Source: Sphingomonas sp. 67-36 | GTDB lineage: Bacteria; Pseudomonadota; Alphaproteobacteria; Sphingomonadales; Sphingomonadaceae | Length of the DNA stretch: 64,000 bases | Reading direction: 5' to 3' | NCBI GenBank assembly: GCA_001897375.1 | Contig: MKSU01000002.1 | Location: forward strand, 155,040 to 219,039 | Part shown: one piece after another, positions 25,456 through 37,134 of the stretch | Layout: each line of letters opens with the position of its first letter | Numbering within the stretch: position 1 is the stretch's first letter | Position numbers and translations under genes: made by a program | The notes under the pieces: generated by a model | Databases searched by the model: none | What the model saw: the letters and a program-made list of their open reading frames with translations, nothing else | Told to the model about the DNA's origin: nothing

Positions 25456-27921
25456 GTGTCGAACAAGTCCAAGTCTTTTCTGGCGCTGTCGTGCGTCGGG
25501 TTCATCGCCAGCGCGCCGGCGGGAGCGGCCGCGCTACCCGGCAACGCCGACGCGCCTGAGGCCGATGGCGACGCGGTTCGTCATTCCGACGTGGTGGTGA
25601 CCGGCGAGCGCGAGCGCCGCGACGCCAATCCCAAGTTCATCGCCCCGCCGGTCGATACACCGCGCTCGATCGTGGTGCTGCCGGCGGAGACGATCGAGCA
25701 GACCGGTTCCGCGACGCTCGCCGATGCGCTGCGCACCGTGCCCGGCATCACCTTCGGCGCGGCGGAGGGGGGCAACCCGATCGGCGACCGCCCGTTCATC
25801 CGCGGCTTCGACAGCCAGGGCTCCACCTATGTCGACGGCGTGCGCGATTTCGCGTCGCAGAGCCGCGAGGTGTTCGCGGTCGATTCGATCCAGATCATCC
25901 GCGGTTCGGACACCACGCTCGGCGGGCGCGGCAATGCCGGCGGCACGATCAACATCATCTCCAAGACGCCGCAGAAGGAAAGCTTCGCCCGCGCCACCGC
26001 GAGCTACGGCACGGCCGATTACAAGCGCTTCACGGCGGACGTGAACCAGCGCGTCTCCGACATGATCGCGGTGCGTGTCGAGGGCATGTTCCACGATCAG
26101 GACGTCGCCGGCCGCGACGCGATCTGGCAGCGCCGCTGGGGCGTCGCGCCGTCGATCACGATCGGGGTGGATTCGCCGACCCGGCTGACGATCGGCTATT
26201 ATCATATGCACAGTAACGAGCTGCCGGATTCCGGCATCCCGTATCTCTACACGATCGGCAACGTGCCCAGGACGGGCTATGTCCTGTCGGAGCCGGCGAT
26301 CGGCCATGTCACCACCGCCAACGGCCAGTCGGGCTATGTCGATCGCTCGACCTTCTACGGCCTCAAGGATCGCGATTTCCGCGATACCGACATCGATCAG
26401 GCGACGATCCGCGCCGAGCACGACTTCGGCGGCATCACGCTGCGCAACACCTCGCGCTTCACGCATAACTGGCAGGCGTACATCTTCCTGCTGCCGGACG
26501 ATTCGCAGGGCAATGTCTACAACACCGGGCAGGTGTGGCGGCGCGCCAACACCCGCTATGGCTATGCCGACTCGATCGTCAACCAGACGGACCTGTTCGG
26601 CAAGTTCGATACCGGCGGCATCAAGCACAGCTTCGCGATCGGCGCAGAGCTGGCGTGGGAGAAGGCGCGGCGGGGCGCCTTCGTGACGCGCGGCTTCGTC
26701 AACTCGTCAGGGAACGAGTTGCTTTCCACCGGCGGGACGATCTCGCCGCGCTGCAACGCCACGACCGTTTCGCGCTATTATTGCACCAGCATCTTTAACC
26801 CGAATCCGAACGATCCGTGGGTCAATTATGCCAGCGATACCTCCACCACGCCGGCGGCGATCTCGCGCAACCTGCCGATCGCCGAAACACAGAACGATGC
26901 CAACACGCTCGGCATCTACGGCTTCGATTCGATCACGCTGGCCGAGCCGCTGATCCTCAACCTCGGGCTGCGCTACGATCGTTTCCATTCGCGGGTCCGG
27001 CCGGGCCAGCCGATCACGGCGACGAGCATGATCCAGTTCGAGCGCACCGACGAATTGTTCAATTGGCAGGCCGGCCTGGTGTTCAAGCCGACGCACAACA
27101 CCAGCCTCTATGCGAGCTACGCCACCGCCGCGACGCCGCCGAACAGCCTGCTTGGCGAGGGGTCCGAGGGCAATGCGCTGCCGACGACGGTGGCGACTGC
27201 GAACGTGCTCGATGCGCTGAAGCCGGAAAAGACCAAATCCTATGAGGTCGGGGCGAAGGCGGACCTGCTCGGCGGGCGGCTGAGTCTTTCGGCAGCGGCG
27301 TTCCAGACCGATACGGACAATGCCCGCGTCACCGGCGATGACAACACCGTCCAGTTCATCGGCAAGCGCCGCATCCGCGGCGTCGAGCTGAGCGTCAACG
27401 GCACGATCCTGCCGGGCTGGACGATCTTCGGCGGCTACACCCATCTCGACCCGAAGATCGTCGACGGCGGCTTCAGTTCGCTCACCGTGGCGGCGAACGG
27501 GCCGGCGAAGGCGACGACGGTGCTGGTCCCCTCGGTCAACAACGGCAAGCAGGCGCCGCAGACGGCGAAGGACAGTGTTTCGCTGTGGACCAACGTCACC
27601 CTGTTCGAGAAGCTCCAGATCGGTGGCGGCGTCTTCTATTTCAGTCGCGTCTATGGCGGCTATGCCGACAACCGCAGCGCCTCGCAGGATACCAGCGGCA
27701 ATATCACGGTGAAGCCAGCGACGACGGTGCTGGCGCGCTCGGTGCCGGGCTATACCCGGTTCGACGCGCGGCTCGGTTATGATATCACCGAGCGGGTGAA
27801 CCTCAGCGTCAACGTGCAGAACCTCACCGACAAGACCTATTTCACCCAGGCCTATGCCTCGCATTATGCGACGATCGCGCCGGGCCGGTCGGCATTCGCC
27901 ACGCTGTCGGTACGTTACTGA
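25456..27921 (+). CDS. TonB-dependent siderophore receptor (Fiu-like)
   Basis: An 821-residue outer-membrane receptor. After a signal peptide the plug domain starts near PRSIVVLPAETIEQTGSATL, with GFDSQGSTYVDGVRD and GRGNAGGTINIISK typical of catecholate siderophore receptors. The beta barrel follows, ending in a final strand with aromatic-terminal SVRY. GTG start 25456 is supported by AGGGGA. A piuC gene two genes downstream and iron-type operator sites upstream support a ferric-catecholate role. Xenosiderophore specificity is unknown. Confidence 0.95.
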   Translation: MSNKSKSFLALSCVGFIASAPAGAAALPGNADAPEADGDAVRHSDVVVTGERERRDANPKFIAPPVDTPRSIVVLPAETIEQTGSATLADALRTVPGITFGAAEGGNPIGDRPFIRGFDSQGSTYVDGVRDFASQSREVFAVDSIQIIRGSDTTLGGRGNAGGTINIISKTPQKESFARATASYGTADYKRFTADVNQRVSDMIAVRVEGMFHDQDVAGRDAIWQRRWGVAPSITIGVDSPTRLTIGYYHMHSNELPDSGIPYLYTIGNVPRTGYVLSEPAIGHVTTANGQSGYVDRSTFYGLKDRDFRDTDIDQATIRAEHDFGGITLRNTSRFTHNWQAYIFLLPDDSQGNVYNTGQVWRRANTRYGYADSIVNQTDLFGKFDTGGIKHSFAIGAELAWEKARRGAFVTRGFVNSSGNELLSTGGTISPRCNATTVSRYYCTSIFNPNPNDPWVNYASDTSTTPAAISRNLPIAETQNDANTLGIYGFDSITLAEPLILNLGLRYDRFHSRVRPGQPITATSMIQFERTDELFNWQAGLVFKPTHNTSLYASYATAATPPNSLLGEGSEGNALPTTVATANVLDALKPEKTKSYEVGAKADLLGGRLSLSAAAFQTDTDNARVTGDDNTVQFIGKRRIRGVELSVNGTILPGWTIFGGYTHLDPKIVDGGFSSLTVAANGPAKATTVLVPSVNNGKQAPQTAKDSVSLWTNVTLFEKLQIGGGVFYFSRVYGGYADNRSASQDTSGNITVKPATTVLARSVPGYTRFDARLGYDITERVNLSVNVQNLTDKTYFTQAYASHYATIAPGRSAFATLSVRY

Positions 27922-27926
27922 CGCGG

Positions 27927-28661
27927 GTGGGCGACGCCTCGTCCCTGACGCGCGAGGAAATCGCCGCGCGCCTCTCCGGTCCGCCGGAGGAGCGCGCGGC
28001 GTTCCTGCGTCAGCTCGCCGAGCAGGGCGTGGCCGAGGCGCAGGCGTTGTTCGGCCAGCTTTTGCTCGACGGCAACGGCGTGGCGCGGGACGAGCGCGCC
28101 GCCTTCCGATGGTTCGAACGTGCCGCGCGGCAGCATCATGCGATGGCGCTCAACATGGTCGGGCGCTGCTATGATCTCGGCTGGGGCGTGGCGGTGGACA
28201 AGACGCGCGCGGCGGAATGCTTTCGCGTCGCGTCAGCGCGCGGGTTGCCCGAGGCGCAATATAATTACGGCACCGCACTGGCGCTCGGCGTTGGCGTGGC
28301 GGAGGACAAGGCCGCCGCGCTGGCGTTGTTCGAACAGGCGGCCGCCGCCGGCTATGCCAAGGCGATCAATCATGTCGGCAGCTTCGCCGAGGACGGCTGG
28401 GTAGGGCCGCGCGACATGGCCAAGGCGGCGGATTGCTATGCCCGCGCGGCCGAGGGCGGCGATTTTCGCGGCTGCTTCAATCACGCGCGGCTGCTCGGCG
28501 TGGCCGGCGATGTGAAGGAAGCTTTGCCTTGGCTGCGGCGCGCGGGCGAGCTTGGCAACGAGCGGTTCGTCGCCAAGGCGCTGGCATGGCTGGCGGCGAG
28601 CGATGTGCCCGGTTTCGCGGACCGCGGCGTGGCCGCGCTGAAGGAAGGTGCAGGATGCTGA
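27927..28661 (+). CDS. Sel1-repeat (SLR) protein
   Basis: A 244-residue protein made of Sel1-type helical repeats, each with the A-A-W/Y-F/A-A-A-G pattern: [61 protein letters not shown]. No signal peptide is seen, so it is cytoplasmic. Start is GTG 27927, six bases after the receptor stop. It sits between a siderophore receptor and piuC; Sel1 proteins usually act as adaptor scaffolds, and this one is often found in the same place in sphingomonads. Confidence 0.9.
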   Translation: MGDASSLTREEIAARLSGPPEERAAFLRQLAEQGVAEAQALFGQLLLDGNGVARDERAAFRWFERAARQHHAMALNMVGRCYDLGWGVAVDKTRAAECFRVASARGLPEAQYNYGTALALGVGVAEDKAAALALFEQAAAAGYAKAINHVGSFAEDGWVGPRDMAKAADCYARAAEGGDFRGCFNHARLLGVAGDVKEALPWLRRAGELGNERFVAKALAWLAASDVPGFADRGVAALKEGAGC

Positions 28662-29338
28662 TCACGATCCCCGATGTGCTCGACGCGGGCGGCGTGGCGC
28701 GACTGCGCGCGCTGATCGACGCCGCCGAATGGATCGACGGCAATTCCACCTCCGGCCCGCAATCCGCGCTCGCCAAGCGCAACCAGCAACTCGCGGAGGA
28801 AAGCCCCGCCGCGCGCGAGGCGGGGAACATGGTGCTCGACGCGCTGGCCCGCTCCCCGCTGTTCGTCGCCGCCGCATTGCCGCTCAAGGTCTTTCCGCCG
28901 CTGTTCAATCGCTATGAGGGCGGGGAGACGTTCGGCCAGCACGTCGACAATGCCGTGCGCATCCGGCGCGGCAGCGATTTCCGCATCCGCAGCGACCTTT
29001 CGGCTACCCTGTTCCTCGCCGATCCCGACAGCTATGACGGTGGCGAGCTGGTAATCGAGGGGCAGTTCGGCGAGCAGAGCGTCAAGCTGCCCGCCGGGCA
29101 TATGGTGCTCTATCCCGCCTCCAGCCTGCATCGCGTGACGCCGGTGACGCGCGGCGCGCGGATCGCGTCCTTCTTCTGGATCCAGTCGATGGTGCGCGAC
29201 GAGGGCGCGCGGCGCATCCTGTTTGAGCTGGACCAGTCGGTACAGGCGATCGGGCAGGATCGCGGGCAGGACGATGCCGAGGTGATCCGCCTGACCGGCG
29301 TCTATCACAACCTGCTGCGCCGCTGGGCGGATGTTTGA
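28655..29338 (+). CDS. piuC: Fe(II)/2-oxoglutarate-dependent PKHX-type hydroxylase PiuC
   Basis: A 227-residue 2-oxoglutarate dioxygenase of the PiuC/YbiX family. Iron ligands are H96 and D98 in QHVDNA and H159 in SSLHRV, with R169 for the co-substrate. In E. coli the same gene (ybiX) follows the receptor fiu. The ATG overlaps the preceding gene end by seven bases. The enzyme is thought to help in catecholate-siderophore use, but its exact substrate is not established. Confidence 0.95.
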   Translation: MLITIPDVLDAGGVARLRALIDAAEWIDGNSTSGPQSALAKRNQQLAEESPAAREAGNMVLDALARSPLFVAAALPLKVFPPLFNRYEGGETFGQHVDNAVRIRRGSDFRIRSDLSATLFLADPDSYDGGELVIEGQFGEQSVKLPAGHMVLYPASSLHRVTPVTRGARIASFFWIQSMVRDEGARRILFELDQSVQAIGQDRGQDDAEVIRLTGVYHNLLRRWADV

Positions 29339-29345
29339 GAGGGCC

Positions 29346-29774
29346 CTAGGCCTGCTGGATATATTCCCGCATCGCCGCCGCATCCGCCTCGATCTTCTCG
29401 ATGCGATATTTCACCAGGTCGCCGATCGAGACGATGCCGATGACGCGCCCGTCCTCCACCACCGGCAGGTGACGTATCCGCCGCCGCGTCATCAGCGAGA
29501 GCGCGGCGAGCACCGGCTCGGCGAGCGTGACGGTATGGGCCGGCGCGGTCATCGTCTCGGATACCGCGCGTTGCAGCGTCGTGGTGTCGCCGTCGCTCAG
29601 CCCGTGGATCACGTCGCGTTCGGAAAAGACGCCGACCACCGCGCCGCCGTCGATCACGGGGACGGCGCCGATCCGGTGTTTCGCGAGCAGCGCGATCGCC
29701 TCCGCCACCGTCTGCGTCGGGCTGACGTAGATCACGTCCCGCCCCTTGTTGCCGAGGATCGCCGCGATCGTCAT
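29346..29774 (-). CDS. Two-CBS-domain protein
   Basis: A 142-residue protein made of two CBS modules. The first (DVIYVSPTQTVAEAIALLAK, then IGAVPVIDGG and FSERDVI) is followed by the second (AHTVTLAEPVLAALSLM, then IRHLPVVEDG and VSIGDLVKY). It forms a Bateman pair that binds adenosyl ligands. AGGAG precedes ATG 29774. It is convergent with piuC, seven bases apart, and regulates an unknown target. Confidence 0.95.
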   Translation of the reverse strand: MTIAAILGNKGRDVIYVSPTQTVAEAIALLAKHRIGAVPVIDGGAVVGVFSERDVIHGLSDGDTTTLQRAVSETMTAPAHTVTLAEPVLAALSLMTRRRIRHLPVVEDGRVIGIVSIGDLVKYRIEKIEADAAAMREYIQQA

Positions 29775-29834
29775 CGTCCGTCTCCTGCCATGTCGGGCTG
29801 GCAGCGTCTCACTTTTCCGGGCTAATGGCAAAGG

Positions 29835-30119
29835 ATGAACGAGCATAAAACCGGGCTGGACGACCCCGAATCCGCACGCTTCGCCTGGGCACGCTTCCGC
29901 CGCATCCTGACGTGGATGGGGCTGGTGGGGGTGATCGCGGCGATCGTCTCGGTTTGGGCGCTCGGGCGGATCTACGGCACGCTCGGCTGGGTGGCGACGC
30001 TGGCGACGATCGGCGGCGTCGTGGGCACCGTGCTGATGGCCGGCGCGCTGATGGGCCTTGCCTTCCTCAGCTCCGGCACCGGGCACGACGAAGCGGTGGA
30101 CGATCGCGACCGGCACTGA
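29835..30119 (+). CDS. Small two-helix membrane protein
   Basis: A 94-residue protein with a polar N-terminus (MNEHKTGLDDPESARF) and two transmembrane helices: about residues 25-45 (WMGLVGVIAAIVSVWAL) and 52-80 (VATLATIGGVVGTVLM). The tail is short and charged (HDEAVDDRDRH). No family known to me. It stands alone, divergent from the CBS gene and followed by a strong terminator. Hypothetical. Confidence 0.75.
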   Translation: MNEHKTGLDDPESARFAWARFRRILTWMGLVGVIAAIVSVWALGRIYGTLGWVATLATIGGVVGTVLMAGALMGLAFLSSGTGHDEAVDDRDRH

Positions 30120-30140
30120 CCGGCGGGGAGCGGGATAAGC

Positions 30141-30180
30141 AAAAGGGCCGGTTTCCCGCGTGGGGAAACCGGCCCTTTTT
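30141..30180. terminator. Strong bidirectional terminator
   Basis: A 17-bp perfect stem AAAAGGGCCGGTTTCCC with GGGAAACCGGCCCTTTT and a five-base loop, ending in T. It ends the membrane-protein gene (plus strand) and, on the other strand, the DUF4167 gene. Confidence 0.94.
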
Positions 30181-30198
30181 CGTCGATCCCGCGATGGA

Positions 30199-30978
30199 TC
30201 AGTTCGCGCTGGCTTCCGCGTCGGTCGTGCGACGGCGACGGGTGCGCGGCTTGGGCGCCTCGACCGGCTCGCCCTCGCTGGCGATCACGCCCTCGGGCGG
30301 CACCGCGCCGAGCGACGGCGGCAGGCGATCGGCGCCGAGCGCCTCGGCTTGCTCCGTCTCCGGAAGCGGATTGCGGCGCGGACGACCGCGACGCGGGCGC
30401 GGCGCCTCGACAGCGGCGTTGTCGGCGCTTTCCTCGGCGGCGACCGGAGCGGGCGCTTCCTCGCGCGCCGGCTCGGCGGGTGCCGCGCGAGGGTTCTCGT
30501 CGCGGCGCTCGAAGCGGCGATCGCGACCGTTGCGGTCCTCGCGGGCGTTGCGCTCCTCCCGACCGTTACGGTCCTCGCGGCCGTTACGGTCCCAATTTCG
30601 CTCCTCGCGACGACCTTCGTCGCGCGGCTGCTGCTCGTCGGCGCGGACGATATCGTTATCGTCGCCGAAATCGTCGCCGTCGTCGAAATCGTCGCGCGGG
30701 CGGCGATCGCGGTTCTGATCCTCGAAACGGCCGCGCTGGTCGGCGAGGACGCGGAAATAGTGATCGGCGAACTGGAGATAATATTCGGTGTTGACGCGGT
30801 CGCCGGAAAGCTGGGCGTCGCGCGCCATGTTCTTGTATTTCTCAAGAAGCTGGGCGGCATTGCCGCGCGCGCGGCTGTCGATGCGATTGCCGCTGTCGCG
30901 CTGCCCCTGCCCACCGCCGGGCGAACGCTGCCCACCACCGCGACCGCGACGGCGGCCGTTCTGACGATTGTTGATCAA
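30199..30978 (-). CDS. DUF4167 domain protein with RG-rich and charged repeats
   Basis: A 259-residue protein of the alphaproteobacterial DUF4167 family. The conserved N-terminal part (INNRQNGRRRGRGGGQ, then LEKYKNMARDAQLSGD and YYLQFADHYFRVLADQR) is followed by an acidic stretch, then a repetitive RNGREDR/REERNARED block, and an alanine/proline/glutamate-rich end with a basic tail (TRRRRT). It looks RNA-binding and largely disordered. I chose TTG 30978 because the family starts there; a TTG 12 codons upstream is possible. Confidence 0.88.
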   Translation of the reverse strand: MINNRQNGRRRGRGGGQRSPGGGQGQRDSGNRIDSRARGNAAQLLEKYKNMARDAQLSGDRVNTEYYLQFADHYFRVLADQRGRFEDQNRDRRPRDDFDDGDDFGDDNDIVRADEQQPRDEGRREERNWDRNGREDRNGREERNAREDRNGRDRRFERRDENPRAAPAEPAREEAPAPVAAEESADNAAVEAPRPRRGRPRRNPLPETEQAEALGADRLPPSLGAVPPEGVIASEGEPVEAPKPRTRRRRTTDAEASAN

Positions 30979-31243
30979 ATTACTGTCCTCGTCCTCGAAC
31001 CCAAATGGCCCCAATCCCGAAACCGGCGCCGGACTTCCCGGTGCGACATTCCCGGCCCGGTGCAGCGCGAATCGTCGCGCGAACCGGACCTGCCAAGGCC
31101 GCCGGACTACAGCGGCTTATGACGAAGAGCGGGCAACCTGCCCTTTTTCAACTACTTGGAGTTGATATGGCGTGCCCCTGCCGGCCTCTTAGCGGTTACG
31201 CGGGGTTTCTCAAAGCGAAATGTGCGAATTTCGCATGTCAGTT
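30979..31243. other. 265-bp intergenic region
   Basis: No gene is supported. It holds the leader and promoter side of the DUF4167 gene. A small hairpin GGGCA-ACC-TGCCC followed by a T run occurs at 31131-31148 but points away from both neighbouring genes. Confidence 0.4.
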
Positions 31244-32072
31244 TCAAGGCGTGACGACGAGGCAACGGTCGCGGCCGGCAAGATCGCGGCGCAATGCGAC
31301 GGCCAGGCCAGCGGCGCGGAACAGCGTGGCGGCGCTTTCGCCCTGGTCGTATCCGATCTCGATGCAGGCCACGCCGCCGGGCGCGATCTGCCGGCCGAGC
31401 ACGGGAGCGATGGCGCGATAGTCGTCCAGCCCCTCCGGCCCGGCGAACAGCGCGGAGGCCGGTTCATATTCCGCCACCTCGGGCGACAGCGCGGCGTCGG
31501 CGGCGATATAGGGCGGGTTGCACAGGATCAGGTCGAACGCCTCGCCGGTGCCGTCCCAGCCGCCCGCCGCGATCGTCGCGCGACCGGGAGCGATCCGCGC
31601 GGCATTGTCGCGCGCGATTGCGAGCGCGGCGGGGGAGGCATCCAGCCCCACGCCGCTCGCCTGCGGCCATTGATCGAGCGCGGCGAGCAGCAGCGCGCCG
31701 GAGCCGGTGCCGAGATCGAGCACGCGCCCCGGCCCTGCCGTGCCGTTGAAATGCGCGACCGCCGCTTCGATCAGCGTCTCGCTGTCGGCGCGCGGGACCA
31801 GCACGCCGGGCGCGACATCGAGGTCGATCGTCCAGAAGGCGCGCGCGCCTGTGATATAGGCGACCGGCTCATAGCGCGCGCGGCGTTCCACCAGCGCGGC
31901 GAAGGCGGGCGGAGCTGCGTGGTCGGCCAGCGTCAGCAGCATCCGCTCGCGCGTGATGCCGAGAGCGTGGGCGAGCAGCAGCTCCGCATCGAGCCGGGGG
32001 GTGGCGGAGAAGGCGAAGCGCGCGGTGGCGTCGGTCAGCGCGGCGCGGGCGCTCTCAAGCGCCTTTCCTGAG

Positions 32073-33145
<1,073 letters not shown>

Positions 33146-33149
<4 letters not shown>

Positions 33150-34393
33150 GCGGCGGTGTGTTGCTCGAAGATGGCGCGCGCCCGCGCCACTTCGGCGAAC
33201 GCCTCGTCCAGCAGCCTGAAGCTGTGCGTCCGCGCGCCGTCGCGTACGTCGAGCGAGACGATCGCGGCGGGCTTGCGTTCCATCGCCTTGCCGAAGCGCT
33301 TGCGTGGGCTGCCGGTGACGAACAATTCCGCCGCGATGCCGCCGCGCCGCAAGGCGCTGGTCAGCGCGCCAGCGTCCTCCTCGCGTGCTTGGTTCTCCGC
33401 GACCACCGCCACGTCCGGGCGCTCCGCCGCCGGCTCCGCCAGCAGCATCGCCAGCCGCTCGACCCCCGCCGCCCAGCCGACACCCGCCGTCGCCGGGCCG
33501 CCGAGGTTCTCGACCAGTCCGTCATAGCGTCCGCCGCCCAGCACCGTGCCCTGCGCGCCGAGCCGGTCGGTGACGAACTCGAACGCGGTGTGGCGGTAAT
33601 AGTCCAGTCCGCGCACCAGCCGCGCGTTGCGCGTCCACGCCACGCCCGCCGCGTCCAGCCCGCGCGTCACGCTCTCGAAGAACGCCCCCGCCTCGACGGT
33701 CATGAAATCGTCGATGCCGGGGGCGGCGTCGGCGATCGGGCGGTCGCGCGGGTCCTTCGAATCGAGGATGCGCAGCGGGTTCTTGTCGAGCCGCGCCATG
33801 CTGTCCTCGGACAGCTCGCCGCGATGCCGCTCGAAATGCGCGATCAGGGCATCGCGCCACGCATCGCGCGTCGCCGCGTCGCCGAGCGTGTTGAGCTGCA
33901 ACGTCACCCCGTCCGCGATGCCGAGTTCATGGAGCAACTGATCGGCGAGGCACAGCAATTCCACGTCGGCGGATGGCTCGGGCGCGCCCAGAATCTCGGC
34001 GTCGATCTGGTGGAACTGGCGATAGCGCCCCTTCTGCGGCCGCTCGTAGCGGAACACCGCGCCGGAGGTGGCGAGCTTGAGCGGGGCGAATTGCTGCCAC
34101 CCCTCGGTGATATAGGCGCGCGCGATGCCGGCGGTGAACTCCGGCCGCAGCGTCAGCGAATCCCCGCCCTTGTCGGGGAAGGTGTACATCTCCTTGGAGA
34201 CGACGTCGGTGGTCTCGCCGATCGAGCGGGCGAAGACCTCGGTCGCCTCGAACACGGGCACGTCGACGCGGCCGAAGCAATAGAGCTGGCGCACGCGATC
34301 GAACGTGTCGAGCACGGTGGCGAAGCGGCGCTGCTCCGCGCCGAAGATGTCCTGCGTGCCGCGGACGCGATTGGGGGTCTGGATACGGGCCAT
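33146..34393 (-). CDS. hisS: Histidine-tRNA ligase
   Basis: A 415-residue class II aminoacyl-tRNA synthetase. Class II motifs are seen in [13 protein letters not shown] (motif 2 region with [16 protein letters not shown]), the HisA loop [13 protein letters not shown], and motif 3 in [11 protein letters not shown]. The C-terminal anticodon-binding domain follows. It charges tRNA-His. First gene of the hisS-prfA-prmC operon. Confidence 0.99.
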
Positions 34394-34445
34394 GATGAAG
34401 GGCGGCTATCTATGCGAGGAACGCGCGCGACGCTAGGTGGAGGAT

Positions 34446-35102
34446 ATGACCCGCAGCGATCACGGATGGCACATCGGCCGGCGCCTCGCGCCGGTGCGTT
34501 TCCTCGTCTCGATCGCGATCATGGCGGCAATTGGCGTTGCCGCCGGAATCGTCGGGAAGTTCGAATGGGGCCGGGCGCTGATGATCGGCTTCGACGCGGG
34601 CGCGGTGGTGTTCCTCGCCTCGCTCTGGCCGCTGCTCGATGACGACAGCAGCGACATGCGCGCGCACGCCAAGGACAATGACGCGAACCGCGCCGGGCTG
34701 CTGGCGATCACCGGGCTGGTGATGATCGTCATCCTGGTGGTGGTGCTGACCGAACTCGCCACGCAGCCATCGGCGTGGATCATCGCGCTGGTCGTCGCGA
34801 CGCTGGCGCTCGCGTGGCTGTTCTCGAACATCGTCTATGCGCTGCACTATGCGCACATCTACTACAGCGAGAAATCAGGACAGGACACCGGCGGGCTGGA
34901 TTTCCCGAACTGCGACGAGCCGAACTATTGGGACTTCATCTATTTCAGCTTCACGCTGGGCATGACCTTCCAGACGTCGGACGTGAACATGACCTCGCGG
35001 CGGATGCGGCGGGTGTCGATCGGCCAGTGCCTCGCGGCCTTCGTGTTCAACATCGGCGTGCTCGCCTTCACCATCAACGTGCTGGGCAGCAGCGGGCATT
35101 GA
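34446..35102 (+). CDS. DUF1345 membrane protein
   Basis: A 218-residue integral membrane protein of the DUF1345 family, with about five helices. Typical stretches are VRFLVSIAIMAAIGVAAG, LVMIVILVVVLTELA, and the late motif DFIYFSFTLGMTFQTSDV followed by RRVSIGQCLAAFVFN. ATG 34446 follows GGAGG. It is divergent from hisS. Function is unknown; the family is sometimes linked to ion transport because of its F-T-x-x-M-T-F region. Confidence 0.9.
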   Translation: MTRSDHGWHIGRRLAPVRFLVSIAIMAAIGVAAGIVGKFEWGRALMIGFDAGAVVFLASLWPLLDDDSSDMRAHAKDNDANRAGLLAITGLVMIVILVVVLTELATQPSAWIIALVVATLALAWLFSNIVYALHYAHIYYSEKSGQDTGGLDFPNCDEPNYWDFIYFSFTLGMTFQTSDVNMTSRRMRRVSIGQCLAAFVFNIGVLAFTINVLGSSGH

Positions 35103-35161
35103 GCCGGCGGGCGGCGGCGTCTAGCGTCGCGACATATGTCATTCTTCCGAAAGCCTGATTG

Positions 35162-37090
35162 ATGATCCGTAGCGTCTTTGCCGCTTTTCTGCTTTCCGCA
35201 TCTTCCGCCGCCTTGGCCCAGGTTCCCGCCGGCAATTCCGCGCCGCAGCCGGTCCCCTTCGTCGACACGATCCCGCAGCCGCGCGACGAGGCCTATCCCG
35301 CCGGCCCGATGGTGGTGAACGTCGATGCGACCGACACGGTGCGCGGCATCCTGCGCGTGAAGCAGACCATTCCCGTCGCCAAGGCCGGCGCCCTCACGCT
35401 GCTTTTCCCGAAATGGCTCCCCGGCGCGCATTCGCCGCGCGCCGAGATCGAGAAGGTCGCCGGTCTGGTGATCCGCGCGGGCGGCAAGCCGGTGCCATGG
35501 ACGCGCGATCCGGTCGATGTCTTCGCTTTCCATATCGACGTTCCGAAGGGCGCGGCGCAGCTTGATGTGGAATTCCAGTTCCTCTCCGCGACCAAGAAGG
35601 ATCAGGGCCGCATCGCCGTCACCCCGACGATGATCAGCCTCCAGCCGAATTCGGTCAGCCTCTATCCGGCCGGATGGTTCACGCGTCGCATCCCGGTGCG
35701 GATGAACGTGACTTGGCCGGCGGGCTGGACGGCGGCGGGCGCGCTGCGTGGCAAGCCGGCCGGCACGGGCGGCAACACCTGGGCCTACGAACAGACCAAT
35801 TACGAGGTGCTGGTCGATTCGCCGATGCTCGCCGGGCGCTACGGCCGGGTGATCCCGCTGAGCGACAAGGTGACGCTCAACGTCTTCGCCGACAATCCGG
35901 GCGAGTTGGTCGCCACGCCGGCGCAGATCGACGCGCACAAGAAGCTGGTCGATCAGGCGGTCAAGACCTTCGGATCGCAGCATTACGACCATTACGACTT
36001 CCTGCTCTCGATCGCCGACCGGCTCGGCGGGATCGGGCTGGAGCATCACCGCAGCTCCGAGGACGGCGTGACGCCGGGCTATTTCGCGAAATGGGACGAA
36101 GGGCCGGGCCGCCGCAACCTGCTGCCGCACGAATATACCCATAGCTGGAATGGCAAGTTCCGGCGCGGCGCGGACCTGTGGACGCCCGATTTCCGCACGC
36201 CGATGCGCGGATCGCTTTTGTGGGTCTATGAGGGGCAGACGCAATTCTGGGGCTATGTGCTCCAGGCGCGGTCGGGGCTGGTCTCCAAGCAGGACACGCT
36301 CGATCAATATGCCGCGATCATGGCGAATTACGATTCGCAGCCCGCGCGGCACTGGCGCGACCTTCTCGACACCACCAACGATCCGGTGATCGCCCAGCGC
36401 AAGCCGAAGGGCTGGCTGAGCTGGGAGCGCAGCGAGGATTATTACAACGAGGGATTGCTCGTCTGGATGGACGTCGATTCGCTGCTGCGCGAGAAATCGG
36501 GCGGGCGGAAGTCGATCGACGATTTCGCCCGCGCGTTCTTCGGGATGCGCGACGGCGACTGGGGCGAGCTGACCTATACGATCGACGACGTCGCGCAGAC
36601 GCTGAACGCGATCCAGCCGTGGGACTGGAAGGCCTATCTGGTGAAGCGGCTGACCGAACATGCCGAGGGCGCGCCGATCGAGGGCTTCGAGCGCAACGGC
36701 TATCGCCTCGTCTATACCGATCGGGCGACGCCCGCGTTCCGCGATGGGGAGAAGGTGCGCAAGGTCACCGATCTCACTTATTCCGGCGGCTTCATCGTCG
36801 GCGAGGGCGGGGCGTTGAGCGGAGTGACGTGGGATGGCGCCGCGTTCAAGGCGGGGCTGACCGTGGGCACGGTGATCGCGGCGGTCAACGGCGAGAGCTA
36901 TTCGGCCGAAGGGCTGAAGGGCGCGATCGCCGCCGCGAAGGATACAAGGGCGCCGGTGACGCTGCTCGTGCGGAATGGCGAGGATTATCGCACGGTAACG
37001 CTCGACTGGCACGGCGGGCTGCGCTACCCGCGCCTCGAAAAGATCGGGACCGGAGAGGGTGGTCTGGACAGGCTGCTGGCCCCGCGCTGA
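35162..37090 (+). CDS. M61 family metallopeptidase with PDZ domain
   Basis: A 642-residue exported peptidase. After a signal peptide ([19 protein letters not shown]) comes an N-terminal beta domain, the zinc-binding HEYTH (H323, E324, H327) and a PDZ domain near the C-terminus ([20 protein letters not shown]). M61 enzymes are glycyl aminopeptidases. Its ATG is directly after TTG; ATG 35162 is preferred. It lies 59 bases behind the DUF1345 gene and 44 bases before ppa. Confidence 0.95.
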   Translation: MIRSVFAAFLLSASSAALAQVPAGNSAPQPVPFVDTIPQPRDEAYPAGPMVVNVDATDTVRGILRVKQTIPVAKAGALTLLFPKWLPGAHSPRAEIEKVAGLVIRAGGKPVPWTRDPVDVFAFHIDVPKGAAQLDVEFQFLSATKKDQGRIAVTPTMISLQPNSVSLYPAGWFTRRIPVRMNVTWPAGWTAAGALRGKPAGTGGNTWAYEQTNYEVLVDSPMLAGRYGRVIPLSDKVTLNVFADNPGELVATPAQIDAHKKLVDQAVKTFGSQHYDHYDFLLSIADRLGGIGLEHHRSSEDGVTPGYFAKWDEGPGRRNLLPHEYTHSWNGKFRRGADLWTPDFRTPMRGSLLWVYEGQTQFWGYVLQARSGLVSKQDTLDQYAAIMANYDSQPARHWRDLLDTTNDPVIAQRKPKGWLSWERSEDYYNEGLLVWMDVDSLLREKSGGRKSIDDFARAFFGMRDGDWGELTYTIDDVAQTLNAIQPWDWKAYLVKRLTEHAEGAPIEGFERNGYRLVYTDRATPAFRDGEKVRKVTDLTYSGGFIVGEGGALSGVTWDGAAFKAGLTVGTVIAAVNGESYSAEGLKGAIAAAKDTRAPVTLLVRNGEDYRTVTLDWHGGLRYPRLEKIGTGEGGLDRLLAPR

Positions 37091-37134
37091 CGCGCGGGCC
37101 GGTGCCGTGTCGTTCGAGCGAAGTGAAGGACAAG

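Noticed and set aside
31131-31148. Small hairpin with T run, GGGCA-ACC-TGCCC
   Set aside because: It is oriented for a plus-strand transcript, and no plus-strand gene ends before it; the stem is only five pairs.
34940-37012. Long minus-strand open frame of about 690 codons opposite the M61 peptidase
   Set aside because: Mirror frame of a strong gene with HEYTH and PDZ; composition is that of a shadow frame.
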